Shown here: in pieces, positions 40,401-52,400 of the stretch
Layout of the letters: every line of letters begins with the position of its first letter
Numbering within the stretch: the stretch's first letter is position 1
NCBI RefSeq assembly: GCF_029168945.1
Contig: NC_083602.1
Span: forward strand, 68,530,600-68,594,599
DNA length: 64,000 nucleotides
From: Cannabis sativa
Taxonomy: Eukaryota; Streptophyta; Magnoliopsida; Rosales; Cannabaceae
Reading direction: 5' to 3'
The notes under the pieces: generated by a model
The model's database searches: none
What the model was told of the DNA's origin: nothing
The model's input: only the letters and a program-made list of their open reading frames with translations
Program-made: the position numbers and the translations under genes

Positions 40401-43400
40401 AAATAAATATAAAACTTGATTGCTATATAATCCTACTGCACTTGTTTAAAACGTAAGCAAAGAATAGATTTTTTTTTTTAATTATTTCTTTTAAAAGATT
40501 TCAGATATCTCAATCAATTTCATTGCTACTAACTTAATTGTTTAATAGGTTATCTAACATTGAGTAATGGGGGTTTTCTTTTTCTGTTAAAACTTTGTCT
40601 GATCACATTTTGATAAAGTTTTTTGTCACTAACTTTATAACATTTTGATCGAACTTCTTTAAGGTCCTGGCTTACATGTTAAATTTATTTATTTGTTTTG
40701 TCCTTGCTGTCAAGTGTCAACCAGTGTATAATTTGATCTGAATGATGCCATTGTGTTTTGTTTTCTCAGACATGCTGTTCAGCTTATATCTCCTGCTAGC
40801 ATTGTTGCAAAAATGAATGGTCAGGACAGTATCTGCAAGGTATCAATAATTTGGGACCCAGTCATTATTACAATGAAGTGGTTAAACCTTATTGTTTTCT
40901 ATGATTTCATGCTTATATTTGCACGATCTGCAGGCGGATCTCGAGGAAGTCACCTCATTGTATCATGACAGATGTATAATTATGAAGAAGGGTGGGTACT
41001 GGGTAGCTGTTTTTGTGGTTGTTTCAATTTAATAATCTCTCTGCCTCTTACAATCTAAAATCTAATTGCTCCTACCAAAATATGTCTGCACATAAACATG
41101 ACTACATTTTTGGTGAAATTTTTCTGGTGTTTTCTTCTTTTCTTTTGATGGGTTTCATTTGATCATGACCAGGCTGATGGGCAAAGTTGCATCTGATAAA
41201 TGTCACAAATGGGTCTTCAAAGAACCAACTGAATGTGAACCTAATATCTCCAACTACTGGCAAAGCTCTTTTGATGTTGTATGTTCTTATAATTACTTAA
41301 ACTTAGTAAATTGAGTATTACTTCTGCTTTTATTATTCTGTTTTAGGTAAGACGGTGTTTTATTAGCAATATCTGGTTCTGACTCCAATAATTGATGTTA
41401 TTGATTGCAGCTGCCCACTGAATGGACTGATCAGTTTGAGTCAGGGATTCAGGTCAGTACAGAGGAAAATTATGTTACTTACTACAGATTAAACTGTAAA
41501 TCATGTACTATCATATCTGATTTACTTACTACTGATTCGAAATTCTCAAGTACTCATATTATAATAATTATAAGTACTCATATAAGCATGAAATATTAAG
41601 AAATATTAAGAAATATTATAATCATGTACTAGTTTCTCTCATTTCATATAATTATAAGTACTCATATTTTTTCTTTTTTCTTTTGTAACAAGGTTGCAGG
41701 AAGCGTGATATTAGTTTCAATCATGAGAACTGGTCACATTACTATGAAAGATACATATACATTGCATTGCTTCTTGTATATGAAAGATACATATTCATAT
41801 ATGAAGATGAATTCTTTGCTTTGTTGATGCTTGTTCTTGAGACTCATAGCTTACGGACTACAGGTTAATCTATATTTTCGTTCCGGTTATATATATATTT
41901 TTCCTATTTATTTGCTGCAAAATGTTGAATTATTTTTGAAATCGGAGTTGTAATTTTGTTTTGGATTGCTACAAAGTTATGAGAAAATGAGTTATTCTCG
42001 TTTTGATGAATATGCACATAGGGTATTGTTGTGGGGCTTGATAATTTGGATGGTGTAATTCCTATAATAATAAGAGAATCTTCAAGCAATGCAGTTGCAA
42101 CATCTGGTCTAAAAAATGGTAAGCTTTCCATGCTCTTACATTTCATATAAATAAGTTGGGTAAATTAATTTAAGAGAATTATTGATGGCTTTCCCTTAAT
42201 TTCCCTTAATTTTGTCATCAAGAGTTTGATAATATAGGTTGATATAGTAGTGACTTTATGTTGATATAGTAGTGACTTAGCCAACTCATTTAACACATCA
42301 ACTGCTTGATCATCATCCTGCTGAGACACAATGAGTTTTGGAAGGACAACAGGAACCATTCTCGTGACAAGTTTTTCAGTTTCAACACCTAGAACTGCTT
42401 CAAATCTCTTAGTCATTGTTTGCAAGGACTTTATACTTAAATGTAATTCTTTGCAGAGGAAAAAGTTAATCAATGAAAGTGAATCCTTAAAGGAGCAAAT
42501 TTCAAAATTAGAGGAACTTTTGTGAAGCAAGTAGAATATGTTAGAGGTATATATTTACTATTCAAGCAATAAATAAATTTTGCCGCACTAATTAGTTTTG
42601 TTTCTTAACTTTGCAGGCATATCATGAAGTATTATCTTTAAGTATTATTTGGTGATAGCGTTAAGTGTAGTTCACTTTTAAGGTATATAAGAACTTTTTC
42701 ATCTGCTAAACCAGACATATACATCAAAATAGAAGCATCAAAGTAGGGGGCATATATGCTTTTTTATTTTAGAACCCTCTGTTCTGTATTAATTTACTGA
42801 TTTTTCAGGTGAGATTTTATAGTACTGTTATATTATGTTTAACTTCTCTCACTGCTGTAGATCTCTCTCTGTTGCAAGATAATGTAGAGTGGAACTTTCA
42901 CTGCTGTAGATCTCTCTCTGGAGGACAGAAATCCCGTGTTGTCTTCACATCAATATCCATGTCAAAACCCCACATTTTGCTGTTGGATGAACCCACAAAT
43001 CACTTGGATATGCAGAGTATTGATGCTCTAGCTGACGCACTTGATGAATTTACTGGTGGAGTTGTGCTGGTCAGTCATGATTCTAGGCTGATATCACGTG
43101 TGTGCGAGGACGAAGAGAAGAGTGAAATTTGGGTGGTCGAAGATGGTACTGTACGGAACTTTCCAGGCACGTTTAAGGAATACAAGGAAGATCTACAGAG
43201 AGAAATTAAAGCTGAGGTCGATGATTGACGATGTAAAGGTGAAAATATTTGTTATTTGCTCTGTCTACATGTTGAAATTTTGCAGGGGTATGCTTTCTCT
43301 CTATACAGAGAATAAACATGGTCTTTGTCCTACTCTTACATATACGTCTTTCAATATTATTTATATGAGTGTATGATTAGTTTGTTTCCGGAACTAATAA

Positions 43401-46400
43401 AGTATAAATTTTCATTTAAAATTGTAGTGATAGTTATGTATTGCTGCTGATTTTAATAATTTTCCTATAATTCTTTCACAGATCATGCCTACAGATGCTC
43501 AAAGGATGCTTTAAGAGTTTGAGGGGTGTGTGCTTCTAGCTTTTGAGTTGGAGCCAGATCAAGACAGAGGCTTCACATTCTTTTTTATGTTTGTTTGCCT
43601 AATTTAGTGTTAGTTTTTTTTGTTCATTTAGTTTGGTTTGAATTGGGGGTAACTTTTTTCTGTTTTCCATGTTGGCAACTCTGATTCATGGAGTTTGTTG
43701 TTGTAGTTCACAGACAATACAATTCAAGCAAGGACTATGTAATTGAATTTTTTATGATTGCTATTGTAATTTTTATGTAATGAATAAATGTGTTCAATAT
43801 TATTTAAATATAGCTTTTTGAATAATTTGTTTTTATTATATAATTTAAATGAATATATTTTAAATTAAAAAATAATAATTAATTTTTATGACTAAATATT
43901 AGTCACTGAATAATTAATTTATGTAATTCTTTATTTATTATTGCCAACTAAACTATTTAGTCATAAAATATTAGGTTTTTCGTGACTAAATTTTAGTTGT
44001 TAAAGTTTACTTTTTTGGTTGTTGAAAGTGCATATTGGTATTTATGTGACCAATACATCAATCTTACTGTGACTAACTTTAATATATTTTGTAACTAAAT
44101 TTTAGTCATAGAAAATAACATTATTTGTGACTAAATATATTAGTCACTAAATCTCTTCTACGACCGACATTCAGCGACTAAATGGTGACTAAAAATAATT
44201 AGTCACAAAAAATTTTAGGTGACTAATTAATGAGTTTTAATGACCAAAAAACTAGTCGGGGAAAATGGGTTTTTTTGTAGTGTGGCTAACTCCCCAGCTA
44301 GCGGTTCGCAGTATTGAATGCGGGAAGTGTGAATACTAGTAATCTCCCCTCTGTCATTTCTGAATATAGTTGCACCTACCGAGTGTGTTTGGCCAATTGC
44401 CACATCTGTGTTGCATATGTGCCATCCCTCAGGGGGGGGGGCAGCCATTGTGACATTGCAGCATCACCATTTTGATGGGATTGGAGGGCCTCCAGGAGCC
44501 GGTTATCAACAAGCTGAGTAATGGTCCTTATGGGGGTGCCGTGATCATGGTGGATCACCATGTTTCTCTCCTTCCAAATCTTCTCGAAGATTAATGCAGC
44601 ACCCTCAAGGAAAGCATGGAAACTAAGATCATTTGGTCTGTTAGCAGTGTTTTTGAATCCAATTAACCATTCCTCCCAATTGGAGAAACTGAAGGAGTCC
44701 GTCCTTATGCTCCAATAACAGCCAAACCATATAGATCGAGCCATAGGGCATTCCCAAAAAATATGAAACGAGTCTTCAACGACCTTGGAGCACAAAGGGC
44801 AATAGGGGTCAATTAATCCAGTAAAAAGTTGGAGTTTACCTCTCGTCAGCAAACAATTTGAAAGGATTTTCCACCAGAGCATTTTTGGTCTAGAATGCAT
44901 CTTAGCTCCCCAGATTATCCTCCATTTTTCATTATTGCTATCTCCATGATCAAGGTTCTTGATAGTACGATAGGCTGATCGGATGGAGAATTTTCCATTG
45001 CTTTCTGGTGTCCAAAGCCAGGAATCCTCCAAAGGATGGTTCGGAATGGTGATGTTCATGATTCTTCTTGCATCATCTTCTTGGAACCATTGGAGGAGAA
45101 GATCTTCGTTCCAAGAATTATTAAGTATAAAGTTGGAGACAAGGCTGATACCGTGAGTTGCGTCAAGTTTTGGTCGAGGCTGAAGGGTGCCTAAGGGAAC
45201 CCACGGGTGAAACCAGATGGAGGTTGATTCCCCATTTCCAATTTTCCTGCAAACGCCTTTTTGGAGATGAGTCCTAGCTTTGAGGATAGCCTTCCAAATT
45301 AAGGAGTCAGAAGGTTGAACTTCAAGATCTAGGAAGTTGTTATGCTTGAGATACTTAGCTCCCATTACTTGCTTCCAAAGGCTTGAGTCATCTGTTAGCG
45401 CCTTCCAAGCCCACTTTGTAAGGAAAGCTTGGTTAGTTGCCTCCGTTGTTCTGAATCCCAGGCCACCAAACGATTTTGGTTTGCAAAGTTTCTCCCAAGC
45501 AACACAATGTAGGACTCGCTTTTCTTCCGTATCTCCCCACCAAAAGTCTCTAAGGGCTTTGTCAATTCTATTGGCAGTGGATATGGGGATGACATCTGAG
45601 GATGCTACATAGTTGGATAAAGTGGAGCCTACGGATTTGATGAGGCAGGCTCTTCCCGCACTGGATAGAAGTTTGGCTTTCCACCCCTTGATACGCGACA
45701 GGACACGGTCTACCAAGTGATTGTAGTTATCCGTTCTTCTTGAGTTGGTGAATAAAGGCAGTCCCAAATAGGTAGCCTTCTCATTCATTTTCTTCATTCC
45801 CAGAATTTCAGTAACTTCCTGGCTCCGCCCCCGAGGCACCCCCTTGGAGAAAAAGACCGAAGATTTCTGGAGGCTAATTGATTGACCAGACCAACCACAG
45901 TAAGTGGCTAAGCATTCCTTGAAGGCCTTGGCTTCTTTAGTGGTGGCTTGACCAAAAAGCATTATATCATCAGCAAACATGAGATGGTGAATGAACGGTC
46001 CCTGACGGCCAATCTTGATGCCTTTTATTTGACCTTTCCTTTCCTTATCCTGAAGAAGACGGGAGAGAGTTTCAGCCGCAAGGATAAATAGAGAGGGGGA
46101 TAGCGGATCACCTTGTCGAAGACCTCGCTCTGGTTTAACTTTACCCGCTATGGATCCATTTAGAAGGAGCTTTATTTCATGTAACGATATGCAGGCTCGG
46201 ATCCATCCGAGGAAAGGATTTATGAAACCCATATTCGACAGAACTAGAAGAATGAAATCCCAGTCCATTTTTTCGTAGGCTTTCTCAAGGTCAAGTTTGA
46301 TCATCATGAAGCCTCTATTACCTCTTCTTCTTTTCATGGAGTGGACTATCTCTCTAGAAATCATAGAGTTTCCCGCTATGTTCCTTCCTTTAATAAAAGC

Positions 46401-49400
46401 CGCTTGATTTGGGGAGATGATGTTTGGCAGTAGCTCTCTTAGTCTCGAGGCAAGGATTTTCGAGATGATTTTGTAAGAGACATTGCAGAGTGCAATTGGG
46501 CGGTAATCTTTAGGAGTCATCGGAGCTTCATTCTTTGGTATTAGGACAAGGGAAGTATCATTGATAAAATTGGGAAGCTCCAAATGAGAGAAGAAGTGGG
46601 TTACCATTTCGCAAACATCCTCTTTGACTGTTTTCCAGTGGTGCGAGTAAAAACTCGGAGGAAGGCCATCCGGCCCTGGTGCCTTATCTTTACCCATGCT
46701 CGAGATTGCCATAGTAATTTCTTCATGGTTGGGGATGGCATTTAGGAGAAAGTTATCCACATCAGAGAGGTCCTGCTGGGTATAGATTTCATTTAAATTC
46801 GGCTGTTGGATGGTAGTTTGCTTGGAAAATAGGTCTTTATAATGGTTCAGGAAGCATTTGGCAATTTCAGAATGATCTCTAATCCAGTCGCCACCTTCAG
46901 GATTCTTAATGCTTTGTATGTAATTTCTCCTTCTTCTTACGATAGTAGAAGCCATGAAAAATTTAGAGCACATGTCACCTTCCGAAAGCCATTGAATCCG
47001 AGATTTTTGGCACCAATGGATTTCATCTCTAAGAAGTGCTTCATCCAATTTCTTTTTTGCAGCTTCTAATTGAGTTACGTTATCCGGGTCCCTTAGTTCC
47101 AAGTCTTTTAGAGAAGAAGTGGCTTCAAGGATTTGCAACTTAAGATTCCTGAAATGAGTTTTGTTCCAGCGTCTCAACTTGCGGCTAGTATTCTTGGTCT
47201 TGCGATGGAAATTTATCAGAGGGTTGGAGTGCAGCCTCTTCATCCAAGCTTCTCTGACCACCCAGAAACATCTAGGGTCCCGGTTCCACATGTTTTCCTA
47301 TTTAAAGAGTCTGCCTTTACACATGACTCCCCCATTTGTATCCAGAATAATGGGACGGTGGTCTGATGCAGAAGAAGATAGGTGATTGATAATGGCCGCT
47401 GGGAATAGAATTCTCCAATCCGTGGTTGCCAGACCTCTATCTAGCCTGGCTCGTTTGATAGCCCCTGCACCCGGAGTCTGATTGTTTCTTCTGGACCAAG
47501 TGTAGCCAGGACCTTCAAAACCCAAATCGATAAGGCCAGTGCGGTTCACCATTCTTCTGAAATCAAAGGCATAACGGGAGGAGTTGCTGCTATTGACATA
47601 GTTAATGCATTCCGAGTCTTGCAAAGTACCATTTAAGTCGCCGAGAATGAGAATTGGGTTTGTTGCAAGGAGGACCATGTCCCCTATTGAGCGCCAAAAA
47701 TCTTCCTTATCCGATCCATGAGGGGGTCCATAGGTGCCAAGAATGAGCCATTTATCTCCTATGGGATCAGAACTAACTTCCCCAACAATGACAAATTTAT
47801 TTGCAGAAAGTATTTTACAATGGACTCCTTGTAACCAGCAGAGACCAATACCCCCGGATAGACCAACTGGTGGAACGTAGTGGAAACCAGAGAAATTCAA
47901 TTTGTTACAGATAGCAGAGAACTTACTTAGTGAGATACGAGCTTCATAAATTAGAAGCATTTCGGGTTGGTGTTGACGGACAAGGGCCGCCAGTTGCCGA
48001 ACTGTCGTGGAACTCCCGAGACCACGACAGTTCCAAGCTAGGATTTTCATGGCGACTGTGGAGACTTTTGCGGGCAAGTCTCCGAGGCCCCAAAACGAAA
48101 ATCCATAGCATTAGTGCTAAGTTCTTCTGGCAGTTCATGAATTTGGCATGAGGAAGATGGTTTTTGTGGTTTCTCGATCACCACAAAGTGGTTGTTAAGA
48201 TCAATTTTCAAATCAAAGTCTTTCCCATGCCATTGATTTCTGATTGTGGAGAAGAACTCACCCTTAGCCTTTGCTGCTCTCGGTTTAAATTTCTTAGGAG
48301 TGGAGGAGAGTTTAGTCGAGGCAGAGGGCTCTTTTCCCTTGCGATTCTGGGTAGGACTGATAGTAGGGAGAGGGGAAGCAATTTTCCTTGGTCTACCCCG
48401 GCGCCTTGGAGTGCGGGATTCATCTGGCTAGCCAGGGACAAAATCAGCTTTGGGAAGAGAGCAGTCGATGGAGTCCTTGTACGAGGTTGAGGATTTCAGA
48501 ATCGTGTGATTGACTTCTTCAGTAGTCTTGTTTTCTGGGTTGGGGTAGAAGGCCACTGTTTCATTAATTGCTTTTGTATTTGGGCTAAATACAATACCAT
48601 CGGTAGCCTTTCTTTTCCTTGGGCCTTCCAAATGCTCTTGGACCCTAAAGTCCTCAATGTTGAGAATGGGATTAAAGAGGGATGGTTCACGGTGATATTT
48701 GTCCACAGTTACGGCCCCAAACAAAAGCTCACGGGCCTTGTCTTGGGCCCAGCATTCCTTCGAAGGCCAAGGGACGATTTGGGCTTGAGTACCTAGAGGC
48801 GAAGCCTTATAGGGTGAGATACAGCCTCTTGCCACTTCATTGTCTAGTCTCTTATCAGACGAGGAATAGGGTGTAACGGCATGCTGCTTCTCCGAATGGG
48901 AACTCTGGGAGTTACTTTCCAAGGTTGGTATATTGTCCCCCCCATTCTTGGTAATGTTCTCTTTTATCATTGTTGTATCATTGTCCCTCTGCTCAACGTG
49001 GTCATTGCTATTTGAATTGAGGCCCTGGTTGGTACTCGATTTTGCTGTGATGTTCTCAGGGGAAGTTGCAGCATCAATAAGTTCCTGGACATTAACTTGC
49101 TTGGAATTTTGTCCAAATGGGGCAACTTCCCCTATACCCGGCAGATAAACCATGGGCAGCTGGGTAATAACCATCGCCGGCTCACTCCCGTCGTGTTCTT
49201 CATCGGAATCAGACACAATCCTTCGTTTTGAAGGGAGTTGCATTCTACATTCACGCATCTCTGCCTCTTCCCCATTTCGGATGGCTTTGTGGACCTTGAT
49301 TTGATTGCAAAGAACTTGATCTTTCCCCATTCTTTTCTGCAGGACCCAGTCTTGGAACCACTTGGCTAGGGGGGTACTGAATGTTGATTTTTCTTTGACG

Positions 49401-52400
49401 TCGTTCCTCAGCCATAGTCCGTATAAAGGGTAGTAGTTACCCAGGTTATCCTTGACCACAGTAGGAGCTTTGAAGCATGAACTTTGTTCATGTGAGAGAA
49501 TTCCACATTTGAAGCAAAGTTTAGGCAGTTTCTCGTATTTATATTGGATCCAGAGGTCCTTCAATTTCTGCCGTCTGAGGAAGAACCCACAGAAGATAGG
49601 TTTATGAATATCAATGGTGGCTTTGAAGCGTAATGTACTTAGACCAACCGCATCTTCAATACCCTGAGGGAGTTCATGGACTGGAGAGGCCTTAGTAGCA
49701 ATCTCTTGGAGATTTGAGAGGTTCCAATAGAAGGGGGGAATACTTTCAACGTTTACCCACATTGGTGTCTTGTCAAAACGAACTTCTGATGGTGTTAGCC
49801 AGGCGGGCCAGGGCATGAGGATCATGAGTGCACCACATACAAACCAGGGTCTATGGGCCAGGACGTTCATGGCGTCCTCTCTTCTCGCGAATGTGAACTG
49901 GAGGAGTCCGTCATCAATCTCTTTCCATTTCCAGCCCTTGACTGCTTTCCATGAGAGATTCAATGATCCTTGTATAGCAGCTTTGCCAAACTTGTATCTT
50001 TGGATTATTTTTCCTAGCAGTACTTTATTTGCTTCTTGTGGTTCATCTACCTCGCCCGGGTTAAGGGAGAAGGTAATGTCATCTGGGAAAATTTGAATAG
50101 AGTCTTCAAACAGGTTGCTAATTCCCGAAGTATCCATTTTGGAGTACAAGGGGAAACACTGGTAGATGTTGTTTAGAGCAATTCTCTATGCACTTCAAAG
50201 AAGTAATGGCATGTTTACTAATCACGATTGGGAGTGATAGGTATGGTAATCACTCCTTTTCATTTGTTTACTTTATTTAATGGTTGGAATACTCTAAGGG
50301 AAAGGCATAAAATTAGGAGAAAAGAATGGGAGAAGTTTTCCTCCCAATTTCTTCAGGTATAAACCATTACGGATAATGCTACTTTTTAGTTTTTTATTTA
50401 TTTTTTATTATTAAAAACAAAAAGACACTTTTGCCACCAAATATTATATACCCTATTATATATATTATATACCCTAAACCCTAAACAAACCACTTTTCTA
50501 TTCTCTTTCGTTTCTTTTTTTGCAGCAGCCATTTTCTTCTTCTTCTTTTTTTTCTGAGAGAGGAACAGCCACATATCAACATCAAGGTGAGTTTTAATTC
50601 TTTATCATTCATTATATATATATAATTTTTGATGATGCATGTATGATGCATATATTGATGGTTTATGTTTATTATCATGTTTTATTATTATTTTAATTGA
50701 AAAACATCTTCTATAATATAAATCTGACATTGACATATATATTTTGGTACAATTGAATAGTCCAACTCAATCACCATCATCATATTTAATTTTAATTTTT
50801 ATATTATTTATTATATTTTATATTATTTATGTATAATTGAAAAGTCATAATCTATTATTCTCACAACTTCTCACGCTTGTCATACATTTCATAATATATA
50901 TATATATTTCCTAACCTATATATATAGGTCTTCTCTATCTACCCATATATATATACATATATGTCGTTCTTTTTTTTTTTTTTTAAAGATACATATATGC
51001 CTTTGAAAACTGGTAGAAGCTTGGTGTAGCATAACAAATTCTCAGAAAACACAATTACACTGCGTAAATTACCAAACAAATTCTAGTCAAAAACACAATA
51101 ACATAATAAAACTTTGCTACAAAAAAAAAACATAATAAAACTTAAATCCAATGAAAAGCTTCAATAAAAAAAAAAAACCAACACAAATAATCTGTTCTTA
51201 TTTTCTTTAGAAACATATACTGTACCTTTAATAAAATAATTATACAATCTAAATTACCATATTAAAACATACACAAATAAATTCAACAAACTCAAAACAT
51301 ATCAATATTTATTTTCAATAACAAAAATAAAATATAATTTATTTTTAACATTCTTTAGATGCCACTCTCTTAAAATTATTAGAGTATATATATTATTATT
51401 TTTAAAAGGAAAGCCTTTTCTTTATAATATAATATATGTATAATTTAAGAATCATATATATACATAGTTATAATTAGTCACTGAATTAAAAATATGTTAT
51501 ATGTATATATATGTTTACGGATCATATGTATATATAATTGAAAAATATTATTCGTCATGCCAATATTGTCATATAATTTAATTTCTTAATTGTTTTTTTT
51601 ACTTTGGTTTTTTTTTTTTTTTGTAGATCAATGGCTCGTTTAAGTTTAGCAAGAAAGCAAAAAATAATTATTGTAGTGCAGAATTTAATTGTAATCTTAG
51701 ATATTATTTTAGCAGTGTGTGCTATTGTGAGTGCTTATGCATTAATAAATTCTAAAAGACGTCTCAATCAGCCATTATCTATAATGAGAGTCTACAAACA
51801 GTTAGAAAACTTACATGATTTAGTGTATGCAAGTGATGTCAATTGTGTTTCACAATTAAGAATGGATAGACAAACATTTCAAAGGTTATGTCACATACTC
51901 AGTACTAGGGGAAATTTAAGAAAGACACAAAATGTCTCTATCGAAGAGATGGTAGCAATGTTCCTATATATTTTAGCACACCACCATAAGAACCGAGTTG
52001 TTGGTTTTAGTTTCAAAAGATCAGGAAAAACCATAAGCAAATACTTTCATGAGTGTTTAAAAGTAATGATTCGCTGCCAAAAAGAATTTTGGAGAACACC
52101 TGAGCCAATATTAGCGACCTCAATTGATCCAAGGTGGAAGTGGTTTAAGGTATGAATTGAGGATTTAAAATTATAGTTAGTAATTGTTAACTTTAAATAA
52201 TTTTTAATAAGTATAATTAATTTGGTGTAGAATTGTCTGGGAGCATTAGATGGAACATATATAAGAGTGCGTGTACCTGAAGCTGACAAACCAAGGTATA
52301 GAACAAGAAAAGGAGAGATTGCAACTAACGTTTTAGGAGTTTGTTCACAAGACATGCAATTTATATATGTTCTACCAGGCTGGGAAGGTTCAGCACACGA

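Larger units (their letters stand above)
22541..44282 (+). mobile_element. 21.7 kb CACTA (En/Spm) element with captured host gene fragments
   Basis: Left end CACTACAAGAAAATACATTT; right end, complemented, CACTACAAAAAAACCCATTT. A TGG target duplication lies at 22538-22540 and 44283-44285. Both termini carry many subterminal copies of TTAGTCAC/GTGACTAA. The plus strand encodes a TNP2-type transposase (29093-32856) and an En/Spm-domain plus Ulp1-like protein (32953-36406). The rest is captured: RPL18A, NOP2-type, RABE and ATM fragments on the minus strand to the left; beta-galactosidase, RuvB-like 1, unidentified exons and ABCF1 on the plus strand to the right. A Helitron is nested at 36746-37197. 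It interrupts LINE ORF2. Confidence 0.95.

Noticed and set aside
44227..44448. A separate small gene [15 protein letters not shown]...
   Set aside because: It is the first half of LINE RNase H after a frame slip at the G10 run; its tail ([15 protein letters not shown]) is CACTA end sequence.
47930..50096. Plus-strand open frames across the LINE ORFs
   Set aside because: They are antisense shadows of ORF1 and the endonuclease with no family motif.
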